From Clostridium sp. UBA6640 (GTDB lineage Bacteria; Bacillota; Clostridia; Clostridiales; Clostridiaceae), in contig NZ_DKLM01000015.1 in assembly GCF_002455975.1 (NCBI RefSeq), positions 80,326 through 120,379 of the forward strand: a stretch of 40,054 nt of DNA, given 5' to 3'. The number at the start of each line of letters is the position of its first letter. The stretch's first letter is position 1. The notes under the pieces were generated by a model. It searched no databases. It saw nothing but the letters and a program-made list of their open reading frames with translations, and was not told the DNA's origin. The position numbers and the translations under genes were made by a program. Below are positions 25,507 through 33,617 of this stretch, piece after piece.

Positions 25507-26331
25507 TTATTTAACGCAGTTAATTGCAATACCCAAAGGAGTAACTAAGAAAGGATTAATTGGTTTCACTGTTTCTATACCTGTTTCCTTTTGAATAACA
25601 TCTTCAATTCCTTTTAAACAGCAAGTTCCACCAACTAAATAAATTTTCTCCACATTAAATCCTCTTATATGAGAGTTAACAATAGAAGCTATCTTTTGAA
25701 TCACCGGTGTTACCATAGGAAATATATCTCTATAATTTTCAGGATCCTTTTTTCTATTTTCAGCTTCCTCAAATGGAATTCTATAAGCTCCTGATATAAC
25801 TAAAGATAATTGAGTTCCACCTGTAGGTTCATCAGCAGTGTATATAACTTTTCCATTTTCAAATATGGAAAGTCCAGTTGTTCCACCACCAACATCAACT
25901 ACAACTCCATTTTCTATTTGTAATACCGCATTTGCTGCTGTAGGTTCATCTTCTACAGATACAACGTCCATACTAGCACCTTCAACTACATAACTATGAG
26001 TTTTAATGTCTCTTTCACTGGTTCCTGGTGGAACAGCTATAGCAGCTTTTGTAAGTTCAATTCCTAGTTTATCTTCTATTTTTTTCTTTAATTTTCTAAC
26101 TATATTAGTAGCTCCAATAAAGTCAACCACAAGACCGTCTCTAACTACCTGTGCAAACTCCATTTCACATGCAACAGGATTTCTTTCTTTGTCCAGTACA
26201 ACTATTACAATGTAAGCTGTACCTAAGTCTACACCAACATAAAGTTCATCATCTTTTTTTACCTTTGCTGGCTTTTTAATGGTCTTTTCAACGGCTTTAA
26301 TTAGATTATCTGCTTCGTTTAAGCCTTTCAT
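25507..26331 (-). CDS. eutJ: Ethanolamine utilization protein EutJ (Hsp70-like ATPase)
   Basis: A 274-residue protein of the actin/Hsp70 ATPase fold without the Hsp70 substrate domain. Phosphate-binding loops are YVGVDLGTAYIVIVVLD (about 32-48) and GVVVDVGGGTTGLSIF, with the adenosine-binding VYLVGGTCCLKGIEDVI near the end. It is proposed to act as a chaperone for microcompartment assembly, but direct proof is thin. It lies 13 bp upstream of the unknown eut gene and 13 bp downstream of eutD. Confidence 0.92.
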   Translation of the reverse strand: MKGLNEADNLIKAVEKTIKKPAKVKKDDELYVGVDLGTAYIVIVVLDKERNPVACEMEFAQVVRDGLVVDFIGATNIVRKLKKKIEDKLGIELTKAAIAVPPGTSERDIKTHSYVVEGASMDVVSVEDEPTAANAVLQIENGVVVDVGGGTTGLSIFENGKVIYTADEPTGGTQLSLVISGAYRIPFEEAENRKKDPENYRDIFPMVTPVIQKIASIVNSHIRGFNVEKIYLVGGTCCLKGIEDVIQKETGIETVKPINPFLVTPLGIAINCVK

Positions 26332-26344
26332 AAATTAATCCTTT

Positions 26345-26995
26345 CTACTTAACTATTGTTGCACGAAGTTCTTTTGTGAAACCACAAGCATTTGCCTCGT
26401 CATAGTCAAGATGTATAGCCGTTCTGAATTTGCTACTTACTCTAACAGCAACATTTTCAAAGATTAATCCTCTTTCTCCGCCAACTTTAATTTTAACTTC
26501 CTCTTGATCTTTTACCCCAAACTTGGCTGCATCTTCTGGTGTTATATGCATATGTCTTTTAGCTGCAATAACACCTTCTTCTATTCTTAATACTGCTTTT
26601 GGTGTAGCAAGAATTATAGATGGAGTGCCTTTAATATCTCCTGACATTCTAACAGGAGCATTCACTCCTATAGAAACAGCATCACTTTTTGATAATTCTA
26701 CTTGAGTCTTTCCTCTTACTGGTCCTAAAACAGAAACATTTTGTAATGTTCCTTTAGGTCCTATAAGAGTAACCCTTTCTTCACATAAGTACTGACCTGG
26801 TTGAGATAGTTCTCTTTTATTAGTCAGTTGATAACCTTTTCCAAAAAGAGTATCTACATCTTCTTGTGAAAGATGGACATGACGGCCAGAAGCTTCTACA
26901 AGCACTGTGTTGTCTTCTTCGATACCTTGTAGTCTTTTAACTACTTCATCGATAATATAATTAATATTTAAATCTACTGTACTCAAAATTGTCAC
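26345..26995 (-). CDS. eutD: Phosphate acetyltransferase, PduL type
   Basis: Converts acetyl-CoA to acetyl-phosphate inside the compartment and recycles CoA for EutE. At 216 residues it belongs to the PduL family, not the Pta/EutD fold of enterobacteria. It has the two metal-binding blocks GRHVHLS (about 37-43) and KRHMHITP, and the end block AIHLDYDEANACGF. The first 20 residues (NINYIIDEVVKRLQGI) are an encapsulation-type amphipathic helix. It sits between eutT and eutJ, three bases after the eutT stop. Confidence 0.93.
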   Translation of the reverse strand: MTILSTVDLNINYIIDEVVKRLQGIEEDNTVLVEASGRHVHLSQEDVDTLFGKGYQLTNKRELSQPGQYLCEERVTLIGPKGTLQNVSVLGPVRGKTQVELSKSDAVSIGVNAPVRMSGDIKGTPSIILATPKAVLRIEEGVIAAKRHMHITPEDAAKFGVKDQEEVKIKVGGERGLIFENVAVRVSSKFRTAIHLDYDEANACGFTKELRATIVK

Positions 26996-26998
26996 CTC

Positions 26999-27751
26999 TT
27001 ATTTGTACTTTCCAGAAACATACTTGCACATCATTATATAAAAACAACTACTTAATCTATTCAAAGCTAGTGCTATATCATTTCTAGATAGTTCTCCATC
27101 TTGGTTTTTAAATGCTTTTAATGCTTCAATTTCAACTTCTCTACTTTCTGCTCTTAATGCATTTAAAGCTACAACTATATCTCCCATTTCATAGCTTGGG
27201 AAAATTATATGGTCTATGTTAAAATATTTTTTAGGGTTATGAGAAGTAGCTCTTAGTTCTTCTGAATTTAAACCCATTAAAGCAACCTCTGGTAATTCTT
27301 TTTCCGTTACTTCTACTTCTAATATTTTTCTCACATAAGCTAAAACCTCTTCCAAATCCTTCAGTACTTTTTTTTCATTTAGGTTTTTACATTGAATTTG
27401 AGTTTGCAATATTTTAGCTTGAAGACTATCTAATTTTCCTCTTAGTATGATTCTTCTGTGATCTTTTTCTACCAATTTATTACCATTTAGTTGAGTCATA
27501 TGTTCTGGTTTATTTTCAAAAACTCCACCACTTATATGAACATATTTAGGGCTAAATACTTTTTCTTCCCTTTGAATATTCTGATTGCTTTCTTTAGTTT
27601 GTTGTTCTTTATAAACTAATTTTATATTTTTATCTTGTAAATATTGTCTTGCTGACGGAGTTATTATTACTCCTTTTTCCACAACATACTCTGTTAAATT
27701 TTCATTTCTCAGTTTGCTTCTTAAAACGCTTTCTGTTAAAACACTCATCAT
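26999..27751 (-). CDS. eutT: Cobalamin adenosyltransferase EutT
   Basis: Makes adenosylcobalamin for EutBC. The 250-residue protein matches EutT along its length: N-terminal TESVLR...GVIITPSARQYLQDKNIKLVY, middle ILRGKLDSLQAKILQTQIQ, VALMGLNSEELRATSHNPKKYF, and the C-terminal ALNRLSSCFYIMMCKY that resembles enterobacterial EutT. The HX11CCX2C metal motif of the Salmonella enzyme is absent, so this is a metal-motif-less variant as reported for some Firmicutes. It is separated from eutM by a 361-bp structured gap but followed closely by eutD. Confidence 0.9.
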   Translation of the reverse strand: MMSVLTESVLRSKLRNENLTEYVVEKGVIITPSARQYLQDKNIKLVYKEQQTKESNQNIQREEKVFSPKYVHISGGVFENKPEHMTQLNGNKLVEKDHRRIILRGKLDSLQAKILQTQIQCKNLNEKKVLKDLEEVLAYVRKILEVEVTEKELPEVALMGLNSEELRATSHNPKKYFNIDHIIFPSYEMGDIVVALNALRAESREVEIEALKAFKNQDGELSRNDIALALNRLSSCFYIMMCKYVSGKYK

Positions 27752-27796
27752 CTCACATCCTTATATAAGATGGACATTAATTTGTTAAGCCACAAT

Positions 27797-27821
27797 ACTT
27801 GTAGCATAAAATACTACAAGT
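27797..27821 (-). other. Stem-loop just upstream of eutT
   Basis: ACTTGTAG (27797-27804) pairs perfectly with CTACAAGT (27814-27821) around a nine-base AT loop. It lies 46 bases before the eutT start and has no T-run, so it is not a terminator. It may be an RNA processing or translation-control element. Confidence 0.5.
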
Positions 27822-27839
27822 TATATAATTTGCATCATT

Positions 27840-27892
27840 CTACATTCATCACGCTCATGCCATTTGGCACGAGCACTTGTGATGAGCTGTAG
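27840..27892 (-). ncRNA. Structured intercistronic RNA element between eutM and eutT
   Basis: Nested pairings: CTACA/TGTAG (27840-27844 with 27888-27892), CATCAC/GTGATG (27847-27852 with 27879-27884) and GCTCATGCC/GGCACGAGC (27853-27861 with 27866-27874) around a four-base loop. They make a hairpin of about 20 base pairs with one four-base bulge. It is the most GC-rich stretch of a 361-bp gap and has no following T-run. Likely roles are stabilising the upstream eutM message after processing or a regulator-binding site. Confidence 0.55.
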
Positions 27893-28112
27893 AGATCTTT
27901 AGAAGTTGGTTTGGTATCTGAAATAAAATAGTTTATCAAAAACTCTAATATATTTTGCGCTAAGCAAAGAGCAAGTTTTTATAGATAGGATTGTTATCTA
28001 TGATTATTGCCATGCGTATAACATAAAATGCACTAGAATGCTAATTAGTTATTTATTTAAAGATACCTAGTTATATTAAGAATTTTTAGGATTATCTAAA
28101 TTTAAACTATTA

Positions 28113-28394
28113 TTATTCGTATTTTGGAAGTATAACTTCAACTTCACTATGTGGTCTTGGAATTACATGAACTGATATTAATTCTCCAACTCTTTCAGCA
28201 GCAGCAGCTCCTGCATCTGTAGCAGCTTTAACAGCTCCAACATCTCCTCTTACCATAACAGTAACTAATCCAGCACCAATTTGCTCTTTTCCTATTAAAG
28301 TTACGTTTGCAGCTTTAACCATTGCATCTGCTGCTTCTATAGCTCCCACTAATCCTTTAGTTTCAATCATTCCTAATGCGTTCATATTTGCCAT
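28113..28394 (-). CDS. eutM: Major hexameric BMC shell protein EutM
   Basis: A 93-residue single BMC domain with the canonical N-terminal ALGMIETKGLVGAIEAADAMVKAANV, KEQIGAGLVTVMVRGDVGAVKAA and the end VHVIPRPHSEVEVILP. Hexamers tile the facets of the shell. A strong AAGGAGGAATTTTAAA ribosome binding site precedes it, fitting the high amount needed. It follows eutE by 75 bp and is followed by the 361-bp structured gap. Confidence 0.95.
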   Translation of the reverse strand: MANMNALGMIETKGLVGAIEAADAMVKAANVTLIGKEQIGAGLVTVMVRGDVGAVKAATDAGAAAAERVGELISVHVIPRPHSEVEVILPKYE

Positions 28395-28469
28395 TTTAAA
28401 ATTCCTCCTTAAATTGCATAAAAATTATTTTTTTAAAATTTAACTAAATTTATATTAATATTTTATTGT

Positions 28470-29939
28470 TTACTTTATTTGTGCTAATCTTTCAATGATT
28501 TTATTCACAATTAAATCTAATTGCTCTTTAGAAATTGTAGCTGGTACATTTTCACATTGAGCTTTATCTCCTCTAAGTTCTTCTAGCTCTCTAACACCAT
28601 AAGCTACCCTCTTTATATTTAATAGGTTCATTGGTCCTATGTTATCAGAAGTTGAACTTCCTCCTACAGCACCACAGCCTAATGTAAGTGCTGGAGTAAG
28701 ATTTGTTGATCCTCCAATTCCACCTAAAGCACCTGGTGTATTAACTAATAGACGAGAAACTGGAATTCTTAATCCAAATTCTTTTATGATTTCTTCATTT
28801 TCGCAGTGTAATACTAAAGTATGACCTTTACCTTCATTCATTAATATTTCTGTGCAAAGTTTTATTCCTTCTTCAACATTTTTTACTGTGTAAAATGCTA
28901 ATATTGGAGTAAGTTTTTCTCTTGAATAAGGATTATTTTTACCTACTGTAGTTTGTTCTGATATTAATACCTTTGTTCCATTAGGAACGTTTAATTTAGC
29001 CATTTCAGCTAATGTTTCTACACTTTTACCAACAATTTGTGGATTCATTGTTCCATTAGCTCTTAATATGAAGTTTCCAAGCTTAGTAGATTCTTCTTCA
29101 TTTAAGAAATACATTCCTTGTTTTATAAGTTCAGCCTTAACAATATCTTTCATAGATTCCTCTACTACTATTGATTGCTCTGAAGCACAAATTACTCCAT
29201 TATCGAAAGTTTTACTATCAATAATTCTCTTAACTGCTAAAGAAACATTTGCTGATTTATCTATGAATGCTGGTCCGTTTCCTGGTCCAACTCCTATAGC
29301 TGGTGTTCCTGAGCTATAAGCTGCTTTAACCATAGCCTCTCCACCAGTAGCAAGTATTAATGATGTATACTTGTGAGTCATTAATTCATTTGTACCATCA
29401 AGTGATGGAACTGTTATACATCCGATTAATCCTTCTGGAGCTCCTGCCTTTATTGCTGCTTCATTTAATATTTTCGCAGTTTCAATAATACAATTTTTTG
29501 CATTTGGATGTGGTGAAATTACTATAGCATTTCCTGATTTTAATGCAATTAATATTTTGTATATTGTTGAAGATGTTGGGTTTGTTGATGGAATTAATCC
29601 AGCAATAACTCCTACTGGTACAGCTACATCACAAACTTTGTTTACCTTATCTTCATTTATGATTCCAATAGTTTTTAAGTCTTTCATGTTTTCATAAACT
29701 AACTTGCTAGCAAATACATTCTTAACAACCTTATCTTGCCATTTACCAAATCCAGTTTCTTCCCAAGCCATTTTAGCTAATTTAACAGCTTCACGCTCTC
29801 CAGCTTCTGCTATAGCCTTTACTATTGAATCAACCTTTTCTTGAGAAAAAGTTTTGTATATTTCTTGAGCTTTTTTAGCGTTAATGATAAGATTTCTAGT
29901 TTCTTGTATTGATATTAAGTCTTTGTCTACCATTTCCAT
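28470..29939 (-). CDS. eutE: CoA-acylating acetaldehyde dehydrogenase EutE
   Basis: Oxidises acetaldehyde to acetyl-CoA with NAD and CoA inside the compartment. A 489-residue aldehyde-dehydrogenase-fold protein with catalytic Cys251 in DNGVICASEQ, NAD-binding loop LILATGGEAMVKAA (195-208) and GVGPGNGPAFID. The C-terminal 18 residues (KEQLDLIVNKIIERLAQIK) form an amphipathic helix of the encapsulation type, although EutE/PduP often carry it at the N-terminus. The ribosome binding site is AGGAGG. It lies between the BMC/Rho_N-like gene and eutM. Confidence 0.95.
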   Translation of the reverse strand: MEMVDKDLISIQETRNLIINAKKAQEIYKTFSQEKVDSIVKAIAEAGEREAVKLAKMAWEETGFGKWQDKVVKNVFASKLVYENMKDLKTIGIINEDKVNKVCDVAVPVGVIAGLIPSTNPTSSTIYKILIALKSGNAIVISPHPNAKNCIIETAKILNEAAIKAGAPEGLIGCITVPSLDGTNELMTHKYTSLILATGGEAMVKAAYSSGTPAIGVGPGNGPAFIDKSANVSLAVKRIIDSKTFDNGVICASEQSIVVEESMKDIVKAELIKQGMYFLNEEESTKLGNFILRANGTMNPQIVGKSVETLAEMAKLNVPNGTKVLISEQTTVGKNNPYSREKLTPILAFYTVKNVEEGIKLCTEILMNEGKGHTLVLHCENEEIIKEFGLRIPVSRLLVNTPGALGGIGGSTNLTPALTLGCGAVGGSSTSDNIGPMNLLNIKRVAYGVRELEELRGDKAQCENVPATISKEQLDLIVNKIIERLAQIK

Positions 29940-29951
29940 TTTTATTTCCTC

Positions 29952-30638
29952 CTACTGTTCCTTCAGTATGGCTTCAATAAGCTGATCTTTCTTGCTAAAT
30001 TTGATTTGTTTCTTCGTAAGTGAAAGCTTTTTTCGCTCCTTTAATTCTCTTGCAATAGTTCTAAGCTCAGGAACTTTTAATACTTCTAACTCTTCACGAT
30101 TCTCAAAGTTAAGCTTTATATCTTTTTTATCCTCTACCACAGCTGAATCATCCTCTGACCCTTGAATCTCATCTGTATTCTCTATTGCAATTGAATCATC
30201 CTCGGATTTTTGAATTTCATCTACAGTATCTAATTTATCTTCGTCTATGCTATCTACTGTATCTTCTATATCATTATCATTATCAGCATTTTCATTCTCC
30301 GCTTTAGCAGGTAAAATTTTATCGCTTACTGATATTTCATCTGTATTTTTAGAACTATCTTTCTTTTTACCATCTAGTATGTTCCATACATTCTCTTCTG
30401 CCCTTGCTATGACATGAGCATTTCTCAAGCTACCTAATCTATCTACAGCTGTAGAGGCAGCCTCTATTGAAGCTTTTACAGAAGCTACATCTCCAGTAAT
30501 AAGTATAGTAACAATACCACCTGTAACAAATTCACAGCTTACAAGTTTAACATTTGCAGATTTTAAAGCTACGTCTAATCCTTCAACAGCCCCTACAAAT
30601 CCGTACGTTTCTAAAAGGCCTAATGTTGATTCTTTCAT
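29952..30638 (-). CDS. eutK: BMC shell protein with acidic linker and Rho_N/SAP-like C-terminal domain (EutK-like)
   Basis: A 228-residue protein. Residues 1-90 are one BMC domain (TLGLLETYGFVGAVEGLDVAL, TGGIVTILITGDVASV, AHVIARAE). Residues about 95-180 are a disordered acidic linker with a duplicated DEIQxSEDDS unit (140-149 and 156-165). Residues about 183-228 (LEVLKVPELRTIARELKERK...KFSKKDQLIEAILKEQ) look like a Rho N-terminal/SAP-type helical domain. Enterobacterial EutK also joins a BMC domain to a C-terminal helical nucleic-acid-binding-like domain, so the gene symbol is by analogy. It lies 15 bp after eutL. Confidence 0.82.
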   Translation of the reverse strand: MKESTLGLLETYGFVGAVEGLDVALKSANVKLVSCEFVTGGIVTILITGDVASVKASIEAASTAVDRLGSLRNAHVIARAEENVWNILDGKKKDSSKNTDEISVSDKILPAKAENENADNDNDIEDTVDSIDEDKLDTVDEIQKSEDDSIAIENTDEIQGSEDDSAVVEDKKDIKLNFENREELEVLKVPELRTIARELKERKKLSLTKKQIKFSKKDQLIEAILKEQ

Positions 30639-30653
30639 AACAATAACCTAATT

Positions 30654-31310
30654 CTAGTAATCTGTAGGATTATCTGCTACAAACTTAACTGCGTCAGCAA
30701 ATGCATCACAAGCTGCTTTTACAGCAGATTGGCTTCCAGTTAGCAGCCCTCCACCAAAGTTTGTTTCAGATGGTGGTCCAAAGAATGCTTTTAATTCAAC
30801 TGCTGCTGCTTTCATAGCTGCATCTAATGCGTACATTGCTTCTAATGGTGGAGCTATTAAATAAGCTATTGCTTCACCTTCTTTAACTCCTGCTGTTTTA
30901 GAAAGATATGAACCTGTTCTTGATATAGGTTGCGCATAGTATACAATGCTATCATCTTCATTAGCACTGTAAAATGTTGCAACTCCACTTTCAATGAAGT
31001 CTATTGCAGCATTTAATCCACTTCTTACTTCCGCTGGACTTGGTCCTGCCAATATTCCAATTACTTCACCTGCAAGCTTAGTATTTGCATTTGCAGCTCC
31101 ACCATAGAATGATCTTGCATAAACAACTTCAACGTCAGCAGCTTTTGTTGCTTCATCTAAAGCAGTGTATGTAACATCATCACTATCTACTGTAATTATC
31201 CCTATACTCTTATGTTCAGGCTTTAATTCAAACTCTTTTGCCATATCAGGATTAACGTTAGCTATTAGCTTAACACTTAATACTGATGCACGAAGTTGAT
31301 CATTTTTCAT
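30654..31310 (-). CDS. eutL: Tandem-BMC trimeric shell protein EutL
   Basis: A 218-residue protein with two circularly permuted BMC domains, starting KNDQLRASVLSVKLIANVN and containing YARSFYGGAANANTKLAGEVIGILAGPSPAEV and FGPPSETNFGGGLLTGSQSAV. EutL trimers form a shell tile with a gated central pore, and known structures show ethanolamine or cobalamin bound in the family. The ribosome binding site is AGGAGGAATG. It lies between eutC and the EutK-like gene. Confidence 0.95.
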   Translation of the reverse strand: MKNDQLRASVLSVKLIANVNPDMAKEFELKPEHKSIGIITVDSDDVTYTALDEATKAADVEVVYARSFYGGAANANTKLAGEVIGILAGPSPAEVRSGLNAAIDFIESGVATFYSANEDDSIVYYAQPISRTGSYLSKTAGVKEGEAIAYLIAPPLEAMYALDAAMKAAAVELKAFFGPPSETNFGGGLLTGSQSAVKAACDAFADAVKFVADNPTDY

Positions 31311-31328
31311 AATAACATTCCTCCTGAA

Positions 31329-32213
31329 TTATAATTTTAGATCTAATCCACTTGCCTTTTTCTCTAACATTAACTTGATGATATCTGCTATATACGCACC
31401 GGCTTCAACTGATGGAGTACCACCTTTGTGTATATTAGATACAACTGTTCTTCTTGATTCTGGCATTCCAACTGTTCCTTTGTATGCTATATATGCACTC
31501 ATACTTTCAGCAGTTACAAGACCTGGTCTCTCACCAATAAGTAAACAAGTTATATCTGCTCCGATTTCTTCAGAAATAACATCCATTGCTCCAACTCTTC
31601 CTAATTTAACAAAGAATGGAGTTCCTACTGATATACCATAGCTTTCTAATCCCTGTGTTAATGGTGGTAATATATCTTTTACATTAGCCTCTACAGCTCT
31701 TGAGCTTAACCCATCTGATACATATATTTGAACTTGTGGGTTTCTTTTCACGGAACTTAATTTTGTTAACTCTTCTCTTGAAATAGCTCTTCCTAAATCT
31801 GGTCTTGTTATATATTCATCTTTTGATGAGCACATTGTATTTATTATTGGTAAATTCATCTCTTTTAATAACTCTTCATTAACATCTGTAAAAACTGAGT
31901 CTTGAGCTGATGCATGGTCTGCTCTAAATCTTAACATTGTCTCAGTTTTATATCTTGCTCCTGTTCTTCCTATACCTAATCTTGCAGGAGTATGCTGTTT
32001 CATTTTTAAATAACCTTCAGCATCCACTGGGTTATCAACTAGAAGTCTAGTTTTTAAATCAACTTCTGTTATATCTGGAATCATTCCATTTGCATCAACA
32101 GTACTATTTTCTTCAGTTTTGTTAGGTGCACTAGCAATGTTTCCTCCTTGCTTTGTTGCCATTTCAACTAAAACTTGCTCTATTAATGTTTTTAAATCAT
32201 TTTCTGAAAACAT
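31329..32213 (-). CDS. eutC: Ethanolamine ammonia-lyase small subunit EutC
   Basis: Together with EutB it forms the adenosylcobalamin-dependent lyase that splits ethanolamine to acetaldehyde and ammonia. A 294-residue protein: residues 1-20 (MFSENDLKTLIEQVLVEMATK) are a cargo-targeting helix. They are followed by a variable linker and the conserved part with ARLGIGRTGARYKTETMLRFRADHA, VYVSDGLSS-type segment and LLIGERPGLVTAESMSAYIAY that forms the cobalamin side. It lies 14 bp after eutB. Confidence 0.96.
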   Translation of the reverse strand: MFSENDLKTLIEQVLVEMATKQGGNIASAPNKTEENSTVDANGMIPDITEVDLKTRLLVDNPVDAEGYLKMKQHTPARLGIGRTGARYKTETMLRFRADHASAQDSVFTDVNEELLKEMNLPIINTMCSSKDEYITRPDLGRAISREELTKLSSVKRNPQVQIYVSDGLSSRAVEANVKDILPPLTQGLESYGISVGTPFFVKLGRVGAMDVISEEIGADITCLLIGERPGLVTAESMSAYIAYKGTVGMPESRRTVVSNIHKGGTPSVEAGAYIADIIKLMLEKKASGLDLKL

Positions 32214-32227
32214 TTGGTTACCCCCTT

Positions 32228-33604
32228 CTACTTCTTAAGAAATACAGAAGCATCTCCTGCTTTTCCTGTTAATTTTCCATTTTCTATGAAGTTCCATTTT
32301 TCAAGCCATGCTTCAAACTCAGCTATTGGTCTCTTACCTAGTAACTCTCTTAAAGCTGCTGTTTCATGGTATCCTGTAGTTTGATAGTTAAGCATTACGT
32401 CGTCACCATGTGGAATTCCCATAAAGTATGTGCATCCTGCAGTAGATAGTAATATTGATAAGTTCTCTATATCGTTTTGATCTGCTTTCATGTGGTTTGT
32501 GTAACAAGCGTCGCATCCCATTGGAATACCTGATAATTTACCCATGAAATGGTCTTCAAGACCTGCTCTTATAACTTGTTTACTGTCATATAAATACTCT
32601 GGTCCTATAAATCCAACAACTGTATTAACTAGGAATGGTTCATACTTTCTCGCAAATCCATAACATCTAGCTTCCATTGTTACTTGGTCTGCTCCAAAGT
32701 TAGCATCTGCTGATAGCTCTGAACCTTGACCAGTTTCAAAGTACATTACATTCGGACCTGCTGCTGTTCCTTCTTTTAATGCTAAATCTCTTGCTTCTTG
32801 TATTAAAGCTGCATTTATTCCGAAGGCTTCATTACCTTTCTCGGAACCTGCTATACTTTGGAATATTAGGTCTGTTGGCGCACCTTGTTTTATTGCATCC
32901 ATTTGAGTAGTTACGTGTGCAAGTACGCAGTTTTGAGTTGGTATTTGATATTTTTGTTTTGTTTCTTCAAATCTTTTTAATACCTTAACTACACTTCCTA
33001 CAGTATCATCAACTGGGTTTAATCCTATTAAAGCATCACCTATACCATAAGTTAAGCCTTCTAATAATGAAGCTAATATACCATCTGGATCATCTGTTGG
33101 GTGGTTAGGTTGTAATCTTGCTGATAAAGTTCCTGCTTCACCAATTGTTGTATTACAATGAGCAGTAACTTTAATCTTATTTGCACCATAAACTAAGTCT
33201 AAGTTAGACATTAATTTTGCAACAGCAGCAATAACTTCACTTGTTAATCCTCTGCTTATTCTTCTGATGTCAGCTCCTGTTGTGTTTTCATTTAAAATCC
33301 ATTCTCTTAATTCTGAAATAGTCCAATTTTTGATTTCACCATATATTTTTTCATTAACAGAATCTTGAATGATTCTTGTTATTTCATCCATTTCATATGG
33401 AACTACTGGATTATTTCTTACATCTGATACAGTTAAATTGCTAAGTACAACTTTTGCCGCTACTCTTTCTTGAGAAGTTTCAGCAGCTACTCCAGCTAAT
33501 TTATCACCTGACTTTTCTTCATTAGCTTTTGCTAAAACTTCTTTAACGTCTTTGAACTGATACACTTTACCAAATAATTTTGTTTTTAGTATCACTTTCT
33601 TCAC
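32228..33604 (-). CDS. eutB: Ethanolamine ammonia-lyase large subunit EutB
   Basis: The catalytic TIM-barrel subunit, 458 residues, normal length. Recognisable blocks include RISRGLTSEVIAAVAKLMSN, AHCNTTIGEAGTLSARLQPNHPTDDPDG, GLNPVDDTVGSV, MYFETGQGSELSADANFGADQ and IPMGCDACYTNHMKADQND, which carry the substrate-binding residues. It acts with EutC inside the compartment and needs EutA to exchange damaged cofactor. It is followed by eutC and preceded 13 bp away by eutA. Confidence 0.98.
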   Translation of the reverse strand: MKKVILKTKLFGKVYQFKDVKEVLAKANEEKSGDKLAGVAAETSQERVAAKVVLSNLTVSDVRNNPVVPYEMDEITRIIQDSVNEKIYGEIKNWTISELREWILNENTTGADIRRISRGLTSEVIAAVAKLMSNLDLVYGANKIKVTAHCNTTIGEAGTLSARLQPNHPTDDPDGILASLLEGLTYGIGDALIGLNPVDDTVGSVVKVLKRFEETKQKYQIPTQNCVLAHVTTQMDAIKQGAPTDLIFQSIAGSEKGNEAFGINAALIQEARDLALKEGTAAGPNVMYFETGQGSELSADANFGADQVTMEARCYGFARKYEPFLVNTVVGFIGPEYLYDSKQVIRAGLEDHFMGKLSGIPMGCDACYTNHMKADQNDIENLSILLSTAGCTYFMGIPHGDDVMLNYQTTGYHETAALRELLGKRPIAEFEAWLEKWNFIENGKLTGKAGDASVFLKK

Positions 33605-33617
33605 CCCTCTATAATAA

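Larger units (their letters stand above)
27752..28112. other. Long non-coding gap inside the eut locus
   Basis: 361 bp with no gene between eutM and eutT, where neighbouring genes are typically separated by a few to a few tens of bases. Besides the two hairpins at 27797-27821 and 27840-27892 it has a weaker one, ATAGATA/TATCTAT near 27983-28003. No ANTAR-type AATGNN hexaloop pair, no terminator and no cobalamin riboswitch core were found in it. Confidence 0.5.

Noticed and set aside
27752..28112. Adenosylcobalamin riboswitch in the eutM-eutT gap
   Set aside because: No Cbl-box-like core (GCCACTG or AAGNCAGGANACCTGCC type) on either strand; the hairpins present do not fit that fold.
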